A DNA stretch of 6,980 nucleotides, from NCBI GenBank assembly GCA_030611185.1, contig JAUWQG010000048.1, positions 1 through 6,980 of the forward strand, in the 5' to 3' direction. A model generated the notes under the pieces. The model was not told the origin of the DNA. It searched no databases and saw only the letters and a program-made list of their open reading frames with translations. The stretch is from Nitrososphaerota archaeon (lineage in GTDB: Archaea > Thermoproteota > Nitrososphaeria > Nitrososphaerales > Nitrosopumilaceae). A program made the translations under genes and the position numbers. Of this stretch, positions 1 to 4,533 are shown piece by piece (the stretch's first letter is position 1; every line of letters begins with the position of its first letter).

Positions 1-481
1 CTTCACCTAACGGTGCATAGGGAGATACCATATTGAATCCGGCATAATCAAGAATTCCCATAAAAATATTGGCACCTTCATCTGCGTTTGGTGCAAATGC
101 TAATGAGTAACCCAATAGAATCCATTGTACTGACATTAATCCCATAACAACAAGGGTCATACCAAGTACATTGACGATATTCTTTGATCTGGCTAAACCG
201 CCATAAAAGAATCCGACTCCTGGAGACATCAATAATACCATTGATGTTGCTGAAAGCATCCATGCCATATCTCCTGTATCTACTCTACAAGGTAGCATGC
301 CGCCATCTTCTTCATACCAACATTCGTTAGGATTTCCTGTGTAAATTCCACTGGTTCCTTTAACATATCCATCCATACCATCGTCAACACTCTGGGCAAA
401 TGCTTGTGACATTGCCCCAGTTGCTGTAATGGCTACTGCGGCCACAAGTAATAGAGCATACTTGTGGTTCCTAGAATTCAT
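1..481 (-). CDS. amt: Ammonium transporter Amt, N-terminal part (C-terminus beyond left edge)
   Basis: This is an inner-membrane channel of the Amt/MEP/Rh family that brings ammonium into the cell; in ammonia oxidisers it is usually very highly expressed. Only the first 160 codons are present, read from ATG at 481-479. Residues 1-30 form a secretion signal: a basic start, a hydrophobic stretch at about 8-23, and AMSQAFAQ before the probable cleavage site, a pattern familiar from thaumarchaeal exported proteins. A periplasm-side segment of about 40 residues follows, with Cys54 and Cys65, then the first transmembrane helix. The family signature SPGVGFFYGGLARSKN lies at about 86-101, and further helices at about 102-130 and from 138. 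A TATA-like box 25 nt before the ATG implies a leaderless transcript. It is divergent from the winged-helix gene at 609. Family assignment is firm; which Amt paralogue (low or high affinity) cannot be told from this fragment. Confidence 0.96.
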   Translation of the reverse strand, partial: MNSRNHKYALLLVAAVAITATGAMSQAFAQSVDDGMDGYVKGTSGIYTGNPNECWYEEDGGMLPCRVDTGDMAWMLSATSMVLLMSPGVGFFYGGLARSKNIVNVLGMTLVVMGLMSVQWILLGYSLAFAPNADEGANIFMGILDYAGFNMVSPYAPLGE

Positions 482-491
482 TGTTTTAATC

Positions 492-506
492 GAAATTGAA
501 AATTAT
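492..506 (+). repeat. 15-bp element copy 1 (amt side)
   Basis: GAAATTGAAAATTAT occurs here and again, base for base, at 578-592, an 86-bp offset. The core AATT-GAA-AATT is a short dyad, so it could bind a dimeric protein in either orientation. This copy lies at about -11 to -25 of amt and overlaps its TATA-like box. Operator function is inference; AT-rich DNA makes some repetition likely, although a 15-bp exact match within a 127-bp spacer is more than expected by chance. Confidence 0.5.
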
Positions 507-510
507 TTAA
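501..510 (-). promoter_or_regulatory. TATA-like box of amt
   Basis: On the minus strand this reads TTAAATAATT, centred about 25 nt before the amt ATG. Archaeal transcription starts about 25 nt past the TATA centre, so the predicted start falls at or next to the ATG and gives a leaderless mRNA. No Shine-Dalgarno sequence lies before the ATG, in agreement. The box overlaps one copy of the 15-bp repeated element at 492-506. Confidence 0.5.
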
Positions 511-551
511 GGGTTGAGACCACAAAACTGGTAGAAAAGTAAATTGATATA

Positions 552-563
552 TTTTAGTATATT
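552..563 (+). promoter_or_regulatory. Possible TATA box for the gene at 609
   Basis: TTTTAGTATATT is the best TATA-like sequence on the plus strand before the ATG at 609. It would place transcription start near 583 and leave a leader of about 25 nt. A leaderless start would instead need a box near 583, where only the repeated element is found. There is no clear Shine-Dalgarno sequence. The assignment is weak. Confidence 0.28.
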
Positions 564-577
564 CTGATACTATCATA

Positions 578-592
578 GAAATTGAAAATTAT
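578..592 (+). repeat. 15-bp element copy 2 (winged-helix gene side)
   Basis: This is an exact second copy of the element at 492-506, in the same orientation. It lies at about -17 to -31 of the gene starting at 609, where a TATA box would sit if that transcript were leaderless. The two divergent genes therefore each carry the same sequence across the core-promoter position, which suggests common or reciprocal regulation. Confidence 0.5.
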
Positions 593-608
593 GTTATAGT
601 GAAAATAA

Positions 609-1277
609 ATGAAGGTAAAATCAAGCACAAAATTATCAATATTTGACACGTTTAAGACTAAAGATAATAGTCTTACAGGTGAGGCTAGGCGACAAAGATC
701 CATCATACAAATTTTATCAAGTAAGGCCAATGCCGCAGAGAGAACTAGAACAGGTATATCTCAAAAAATAGCCAAAGGTCAAGGAAATGTTTGGAAGAAT
801 ATTTACTCTGGAATTTTCAGGGATCTTGATGAGGTTTTGCTCCCTATGGGGATTGCCGAAGAAAATGGAAGGTTACCTCTAAAACGTGGTCCTAAGGCAC
901 TACAGGAAAAAGGAATTCCATATTATCATCTGACTAGAAAAGGCGTTTTGATTGCTTTGTCTATAAAGGAAGTTGAAAATAAAGAAAGATTACTAAAGGA
1001 TTTTTTCTCAAAGTCTGATCCCAAAGAAAAAGAATTTGAAGAAATCTTAACCATTCTTTCTAATTCAAGTCCAAATTTTACGTATTCAATTTTTCAAAAA
1101 TATGTAAAGGCATTTTGTGATGATAAAATTAAAGAACTTCTTCCATTTGATTTCTCAAAACTCCAAAATTTATCTGATGAATCCTTGATTATTCAAAAAG
1201 AGATTCTAGAGGCCTTTTTGAAACTATCAAAACAAGAGAAGGAGGATGCCATCAGATTTCTCAATGAAATTACCTGA
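609..1277 (+). CDS. Probable winged-helix DNA-binding protein, divergent from amt
   Basis: I do not recognise this 222-aa soluble protein as a named family. Residues about 24-120 look like a winged helix-turn-helix: a basic first helix (RRQRSIIQILSSK), a segment with helix-turn-helix character (about 49-82), then a likely wing ending in IPYYHLTRKGVLIAL, which resembles the Y-x-L-T-x-x-G strand of PadR, MarR and ArsR type regulators. Residues 121-222 are charged and helical and could dimerise or sense a signal. There is no transmembrane segment or cysteine cluster; the only cysteine is Cys170. The start is the ATG at 609, with only 127 bp separating it from amt. Position and fold suggest a regulator of amt, itself, or both, but that is inference; a DNA-binding structural protein or an RNA-binding role remain possible. 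Confidence 0.72.
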   Translation: MKVKSSTKLSIFDTFKTKDNSLTGEARRQRSIIQILSSKANAAERTRTGISQKIAKGQGNVWKNIYSGIFRDLDEVLLPMGIAEENGRLPLKRGPKALQEKGIPYYHLTRKGVLIALSIKEVENKERLLKDFFSKSDPKEKEFEEILTILSNSSPNFTYSIFQKYVKAFCDDKIKELLPFDFSKLQNLSDESLIIQKEILEAFLKLSKQEKEDAIRFLNEIT

Positions 1278-1286
1278 AAAATTTGA

Positions 1287-1292
1287 TTTTTT
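1287..1292 (+). terminator. T-tract behind the winged-helix gene
   Basis: A run of six T lies 10 nt after the TGA stop of the gene at 609, without a strong hairpin. Archaeal RNA polymerase can terminate at plain T-tracts, so this may separate the gene from atpC, which seems to have its own promoter 25 bp further on. Short T-runs are common in such AT-rich DNA. Confidence 0.25.
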
Positions 1293-1310
1293 AGGAACAA
1301 ATCGCCAAAC

Positions 1311-1319
1311 ATTAAAATC
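1311..1319 (+). promoter_or_regulatory. TATA-like box of atpC
   Basis: ATTAAAATC is centred about 29 nt before the atpC ATG, which predicts a transcript with no leader or one of a few nucleotides. The intergenic gap of 66 bp is otherwise short and has no Shine-Dalgarno sequence. The match is modest. Confidence 0.35.
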
Positions 1320-1326
1320 AGTTATA

Positions 1327-1341
1327 CGATAAGGTTTATCG
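1327..1341 (+). promoter_or_regulatory. Perfect 6-3-6 dyad just before atpC
   Basis: CGATAA-GGT-TTATCG is an exact inverted repeat ending 2 nt before the atpC start codon. As DNA it would lie over the predicted transcription start and could be an operator. If the mRNA starts further upstream, the same bases would form a small hairpin next to the start codon. No protein partner can be named. Confidence 0.4.
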
Positions 1342-1343
1342 AA

Positions 1344-2381
1344 ATGGGCTCCAAGAATGTCTATGCTTCAGTCAAATCATACAGTAAAAGAGGACAATTA
1401 CTAAAAAAAGCTGATTTTCAAACACTGTCTGAATCAAGAGATTTAGAAGAATTGATGACCAGAATTAAAAATACAATTTATGGAGATTCAGTTTCTGATG
1501 TCCAAAAACCATATACTTCACAGAAAATTGAAAATGCATTAAGAGGGCATTTAGCAGATGTCCATTATTCTATTGCCAAAACAGCAGGAGATAAAAGCAT
1601 CTTTAATGCATATTACATGAAATTTATTATTTCAAATCTCAAGTCAGTACTAAAGGGTAAGGTTTTAGGAAAATCTCAAGAAGCAATTGAAGCCCATGTT
1701 AATCTTCATGCAGAAGAACTAATCAAACAAAGAGATATTGTTGTTAAAGCACTTGTTGCAAAAGATTTGGAGGAAGCAGTTGCAAGTTTAAGCTCCGGAA
1801 AGTTTGGAGAAGAAATTGCCAAGGCTGCGGCTTTATACAATGATAAAAAGAGTATCCAAATTTTTGACCTTTACTTTGATAAAATTTTGTATCAGCAGTT
1901 GGGACGTGCAATTAAAAATAGTAGAGAAATAGAAGTTACAAAATTAATTGGAATGGATATTGATTTTTATAATTTGTTAAGTGTGATTCGAGGAAAATTC
2001 TGGGGACTAGAAGAAGATCAAGTTAATGATTTGATTGTTTCAGCTACTCCAAGTGCATCAAAAGAATTACTTGGAAGAATGATAAGTGCAGCATCAATAA
2101 GAGATGCATTTAACGAGTTAACTAGTACTAGATACAAAAGTCTAATTCCCGAAGCTGAAAATGAATTAGATGCAATAGCCGAATTTGAAAGATCTTTTGA
2201 ATTAGAAATTTACCAATCCTCATTGAGGTCTTTCACAAAGATGTTCAGTTTTGCAACTATAATTGGCATAACTAAACTGACAGCATATGAGGTAAGAAAT
2301 TTGGCAGCTATTGCCTATGCCGTAGAGCAAAAAATCCCCACAGAAATTACAATGTCTAAACTAATTCTTGAAGAAGATTAA
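1344..2381 (+). CDS. atpC: A-type (V/A) ATP synthase subunit C
   Basis: Subunit C (homologue of eukaryotic V-ATPase subunit d) is the funnel-shaped connector between the central stalk and the membrane c-ring of the archaeal ATP synthase. The protein has 345 residues, the usual length. It is mostly helical, with no transmembrane segment. The N-terminus (YASVKSYSKRGQLL, then SRDLEELMTRIKNTIYG) matches the family, as do the middle motif DIDFYNLLSVIRGKFWGL and the C-terminal EVRNLAAIAYAVEQKIP (about 316-332), the conserved E-x-R-N-L segment. ATG at 1344 fits a near-leaderless transcript. No other ATP synthase subunit lies in the window, so the gene is separated from at least its immediate partners. 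The next gene, a small membrane protein, starts 8 bp after its stop. Confidence 0.93.
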   Translation: MGSKNVYASVKSYSKRGQLLKKADFQTLSESRDLEELMTRIKNTIYGDSVSDVQKPYTSQKIENALRGHLADVHYSIAKTAGDKSIFNAYYMKFIISNLKSVLKGKVLGKSQEAIEAHVNLHAEELIKQRDIVVKALVAKDLEEAVASLSSGKFGEEIAKAAALYNDKKSIQIFDLYFDKILYQQLGRAIKNSREIEVTKLIGMDIDFYNLLSVIRGKFWGLEEDQVNDLIVSATPSASKELLGRMISAASIRDAFNELTSTRYKSLIPEAENELDAIAEFERSFELEIYQSSLRSFTKMFSFATIIGITKLTAYEVRNLAAIAYAVEQKIPTEITMSKLILEED

Positions 2382-2389
2382 GCCTGAAA

Positions 2390-2626
2390 ATGGTAAACTC
2401 TCCTTCTAAAAAAAAGAAAATTCCTATTGAAGTGATAATTAATACAATATGGATAAGCACGTTTTTGGCAATGATTTTTACAATTCCTGCTTTGAGTATC
2501 TTTCTTGGAATTTATTATAGTACGGGAAATCTCGTACTAGGAGCAGTGTTAGGATTTAGTACCCATTTTGTTGCTTTGGCTTTTTCTGGCAGAATATCAA
2601 GATTTCTCACTAAAATTATGACTTAA
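2390..2626 (+). CDS. Small two-helix membrane protein, coupled to atpC
   Basis: This is a 78-aa protein of unrecognised family. A lysine-rich N-terminus (residues 5-10, SKKKKI) is followed by two hydrophobic segments at about 15-43 and 47-65, and a short basic tail (RISRFLTKIMT). This predicts a helical hairpin with both ends on the cytoplasmic side by the positive-inside rule. It starts 8 bp after the atpC stop with no room for a promoter, so it is surely co-transcribed and probably coupled in translation. It lacks an acidic residue within either helix, so it is not a proton-carrying c-ring subunit. An accessory or assembly role for the ATP synthase is suggested by position only. Confidence 0.78.
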   Translation: MVNSPSKKKKIPIEVIINTIWISTFLAMIFTIPALSIFLGIYYSTGNLVLGAVLGFSTHFVALAFSGRISRFLTKIMT

Positions 2627-2635
2627 TCTATAAGG
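2627..2635 (+). promoter_or_regulatory. TATA-like box before the Cas4-like gene
   Basis: TCTATAAGG begins at the base after the stop codon of the 78-aa gene and is centred about 29 nt before the ATG at 2660. It would give a leaderless or near-leaderless transcript, so the Cas4-like gene may be expressed apart from atpC. Read-through from upstream is equally possible. Confidence 0.4.
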
Positions 2636-2659
2636 ATGTTCATTTTTACTTGATTTATC

Positions 2660-3307
2660 ATGATGGGAGATAGAGATTTTAGAACCACAATTAAAAATGC
2701 CATTGACTCAATTGGTCGAGAATTAGAAATACCAATTGATGCTGATGATTTTAAAACTATCAATCTAATTGAGGTAGTACAATGTTTACGACGATCGTAT
2801 TATGATAGAACAGATCCAAAAGAGATTGAACGAAGGGGGTTTAATGATCTTCTTAGTGGATTACTTCGAAAATTAGAATATGGTTGTGAACCCAAAGAAT
2901 TTTCCATTGATGATGTAAAATTAAAGGGTCATGCAGATATGGTAGTTGATGATAATGTTGTCTTATTTAGAGCAAGTCAGACAACTCCCGATTCCCCACA
3001 TGCAGAGGACTTACTTTACCTTAATGCCTGTTTATGGATTTATGATAAAACAGATGGCATGATAATTTACATTACAAGTGACAGAGAAGAATTTACTTTT
3101 TCTTTGACTCGGAATAAAAAAATGTTTGAAGAAGTAGTTAGACGGGTACGAGTCTTAAGTGATCTTCTTAAAGAACAAAAAACTCCAATTCTTGAACCAT
3201 CTCAGAATTGTTTGGATTGCCAATATTATCAGAGATGTTTTATCAAAAAGGCAAGCTCAAAGCAGCTTTCCCTAGGAGAAATGCTAGGAATGTCTAGAGA
3301 AAATTAA
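2660..3307 (+). CDS. Cas4/RecB-like PD-(D/E)XK family protein with degenerate active site
   Basis: This 215-aa protein resembles the Cas4/Dna2 branch of the PD-(D/E)XK nucleases, whose members cut or resect DNA ends and hold a 4Fe-4S cluster. Cys42 sits in CLRRSYYDR, the Cas4-type first-cysteine motif, and Cys184, Cys187 and Cys193 form the typical C-x2-C-x5-C C-terminal set. Asp93 in KGHAD matches the first metal-binding aspartate. The following strand, where E-x-K is expected, reads VVLFRASQ (100-107), so the catalytic Glu and Lys appear to be missing. The later helix (AEDLLYLNACLWIY) is equivalent to the Q-x3-Y helix, with Tyr kept. There is no CRISPR array or other cas gene nearby. A DNA-binding or structural role without cleavage is possible. 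Two adjacent ATGs (2660, 2663) exist; the first is used here. Family call fairly sure, activity unsure. Confidence 0.75.
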   Translation: MMGDRDFRTTIKNAIDSIGRELEIPIDADDFKTINLIEVVQCLRRSYYDRTDPKEIERRGFNDLLSGLLRKLEYGCEPKEFSIDDVKLKGHADMVVDDNVVLFRASQTTPDSPHAEDLLYLNACLWIYDKTDGMIIYITSDREEFTFSLTRNKKMFEEVVRRVRVLSDLLKEQKTPILEPSQNCLDCQYYQRCFIKKASSKQLSLGEMLGMSREN

Positions 3308-3321
3308 ATTAAAAATATTGT

Positions 3322-3338
3322 AAAGGAAATTTTCCTTT
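3322..3338. terminator. Palindrome between convergent genes
   Basis: AAAGGAAA-T-TTTCCTTT is a perfect inverted repeat in the 33-bp gap between two convergent genes. It can fold as a 7-bp stem with a 3-nt loop on either strand. On the minus strand a T-rich stretch follows (ATATTTTTAATTT). It is a reasonable bidirectional terminator, though only two G-C pairs support the stem. Confidence 0.45.
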
Positions 3339-3340
3339 GT

Positions 3341-3451
3341 TTAATCTAGTGGTTCTGGATGTCCTTTTCCACGTAATGCAAAGCACACAACTGCTAATGC
3401 AATTGCTACGCCTGCTGCTGCACCAAATGCTGCCATTCCTGCTTCTGCCAT
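3341..3451 (-). CDS. 36-aa single-helix membrane protein
   Basis: This small ORF runs from ATG at 3451-3449 to TAA at 3343-3341. It has a short N-terminus (MAEAGMAAF), an Ala/Gly/Val-rich hydrophobic helix at about 7-26 (ending VVCFAL), then a basic turn RGKGHPEPLD, predicting one membrane pass with the charged tail in the cytoplasm. Support for being real: a good TATA-like box (TTATAAAA) 29 nt upstream for a leaderless transcript, a stem-loop with T-tract before that box, a palindrome right after the stop, and composition (nearly half Ala/Gly, GCA-rich) quite unlike random AT-rich DNA. I do not recognise a family. It could be a small subunit of a membrane complex; it is too short, and lacks an intramembrane acidic residue, to be an ATP synthase c subunit. 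Confidence 0.75.
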   Translation of the reverse strand: MAEAGMAAFGAAAGVAIALAVVCFALRGKGHPEPLD

Positions 3452-3475
3452 TTGATAAAAAACAACTGTTAGGGC

Positions 3476-3483
3476 TTTTATAA
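3476..3483 (-). promoter_or_regulatory. TATA-like box of the 36-aa gene
   Basis: The minus strand reads TTATAAAA, centred about 29 nt before the ATG at 3451. This is one of the best TATA matches in the window and predicts a leader of at most a few nucleotides. Confidence 0.52.
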
Positions 3484-3514
3484 CTTTGTCAATATATTTG
3501 GTCTAAAAACAAAC

Positions 3515-3540
3515 TATCATAATTTTCTAATATTATGATA
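3515..3540 (-). terminator. Stem-loop with T-tract behind the LEA14-like gene
   Basis: TATCATAAT and ATTATGATA form a perfect 9-bp inverted repeat with an 8-nt loop. It begins 20 nt after the stop of the gene ending at 3561, and on the minus strand it is followed by GTTTGTTTTTAG, a T-tract. It probably ends that transcript and insulates the small gene downstream. The stem is AT-rich and weak. Confidence 0.42.
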
Positions 3541-3560
3541 CTATGGTAATTTTAACTGAT

Positions 3561-4106
3561 TTACTTTCTTGATTCAAAGTGAACTTGATTTTCTTGACCA
3601 CTAGTCATTGAACTAAGATTAAAGATTACATCCCCTTCTGTTCTCCAACTTTGATTACTACTTTCAAGAATAGACATCAGCTCTGGAGAATTTCCCGGAT
3701 AATCAAGAACTATCTTATCTTTCAATACAATAGAATTATTGCTAAGTAGAGTATAGTAATTGGATCCATCTACCATTCCTTCTGGCCTACTTCCAATTTG
3801 ACCAGAAGCTATTTTGTATTCTTCTGAATCATCTGATGCATATAGTGAATATTGTAAAAGTTGAGCAATCGCAGAACGAGAGTTTGGATTGCTGAGCTTG
3901 AATTGTATTTCTAGGACAGCTGCTCTATCTGAAACTTGTAGAATTGAAACTTCTTCTAATTCAATAGTGATTGCCTCCACTTGGTTTTGAAGTTCTTGAG
4001 TAGAGCCTTCATCAGAAGTATCACTAGTAGAGGTCATCATAAAAATAACTCCTAAAATGCCCACCATAATTGCAATTGCTGCAACTACAAATATCTTAGG
4101 ATTCAA
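3561..4106 (-). CDS. Membrane-anchored LEA14-like domain protein
   Basis: This 181-aa reading frame has one N-terminal transmembrane helix (about 4-24), an acidic Ser/Thr linker (25-42), and a beta-rich outer domain. The segment AVLEIQFKLSNPNSRSAIAQ with Asn-Pro-Asn at 73-75, followed by LLQYSLYA, resembles the LEA14/WHy (LEA_2) beta-sandwich found in many archaeal anchored proteins, for which stress protection is proposed but not proven. The protein should face the outside of the cell membrane. The listed start is TTG at 4106-4104, because no ATG or GTG is in frame upstream. The frame stays open upstream and reads SWGKVFLL directly before it, and an ATG at 4125 lies one base out of frame. 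The true N-terminus may therefore be a few residues longer. Gene certain, start uncertain. Confidence 0.8.
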   Translation of the reverse strand: MNPKIFVVAAIAIMVGILGVIFMMTSTSDTSDEGSTQELQNQVEAITIELEEVSILQVSDRAAVLEIQFKLSNPNSRSAIAQLLQYSLYASDDSEEYKIASGQIGSRPEGMVDGSNYYTLLSNNSIVLKDKIVLDYPGNSPELMSILESSNQSWRTEGDVIFNLSSMTSGQENQVHFESRK

Positions 4107-4147
4107 TAAAAATACTTTCCCCCATGATATCTTAAATGTTGAGATAG

Positions 4148-4155
4148 TTATTATA
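4148..4155 (+). promoter_or_regulatory. TATA-like box of the 118-aa gene
   Basis: TTATTATA is centred about 25 nt before the GTG at 4177, giving a leaderless transcript and supporting GTG as the start. The box overlaps minus-strand TATA-like sequences of the divergent gene. Confidence 0.4.
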
Positions 4156-4157
4156 CC

Positions 4158-4165
4158 ATTATAAA
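4158..4165 (-). promoter_or_regulatory. Candidate TATA box for the LEA14-like gene
   Basis: On the minus strand this reads TTTATAAT, which would start transcription near 4136 and leave about 30 nt before the TTG at 4106. Two other boxes compete: TATAATAA at 4154-4147 fits a leaderless start at the out-of-frame ATG 4125, and TTTAAGATAT at 4136-4127 fits a leaderless TTG. Sequence alone cannot choose among them. Confidence 0.3.
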
Positions 4166-4176
4166 GAAAAATTATT

Positions 4177-4533
4177 GTGCAGTATTTTCAGGCAGTACAA
4201 CAAGGGAAAATTAGAGCTAGTAAATCACAAATGAAATTATTTGAAATTGCTGGATTTGGAATGCTCACTCTAACTACAAAAAAAATTGATGGAAAATTCT
4301 TTCCTGTTGGTGAGGAAGACTTTACAGCAGTATTCCAATCTGAAGATGGATGTGTTGCAGTAATTGTTGATAAGGATGGATATACTAAGGCTCAATCAAA
4401 AGCATTAGAAAAAAAAGAAGCATTAGAAATTTTTAAAAAATTAAGAGATTCAGGAGTTTTGGAATATCCAAAACCAGGTATTAAAATTTGGACAGAAGAT
4501 CGTCCTACGATTCAACATGAACTAGAAGAATAA
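4177..4533 (+). CDS. Unrecognised small soluble protein
   Basis: I cannot assign this 118-aa protein. It starts with GTG at 4177 (MQYFQAVQQGKIRASKSQMK), supported by a TATA-like box 25 nt upstream; the next ATG would begin at residue 19 and lose a well-formed helix. It is charged and without membrane segment or signal. The likely order is an N-terminal helix, a beta-rich middle (about 28-70, including FFPVGEEDFTAVFQSEDGCVAVIVD), a lysine-rich helix (about 73-92), and an acidic tail (HELEE). A small alpha/beta domain is suggested, with no catalytic motif visible. Its stop codon directly abuts the stop codon of the convergent UMP kinase gene. Confidence 0.75.
   Translation: MQYFQAVQQGKIRASKSQMKLFEIAGFGMLTLTTKKIDGKFFPVGEEDFTAVFQSEDGCVAVIVDKDGYTKAQSKALEKKEALEIFKKLRDSGVLEYPKPGIKIWTEDRPTIQHELEE

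Noticed and set aside
78..263. 61-aa ORF on the minus strand
   Set aside because: It is another frame inside amt. The amt frame gives an unmistakable transporter sequence across the same bases.
478..576. 32-aa minus-strand ORF ending in an ATGA overlap with the amt start (an upstream leader peptide)
   Set aside because: The overlap is attractive, but the amt TATA-like box lies inside it, the peptide has no domain-like or signal character, and a leaderless amt mRNA would not include it. Chance in AT-rich DNA is more likely.
2660..3307. Cas4-like gene as evidence for a CRISPR-Cas locus
   Set aside because: No repeat-spacer array and no other cas gene lies in the window. Neighbours are ATP synthase and housekeeping genes, and the nuclease motif looks degenerate.
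3341..3451. 36-aa membrane protein as ATP synthase c-ring (K) subunit
   Set aside because: A c subunit needs at least two helices with an intramembrane acidic residue. This protein has one helix, and its acidic residues lie at the ends.
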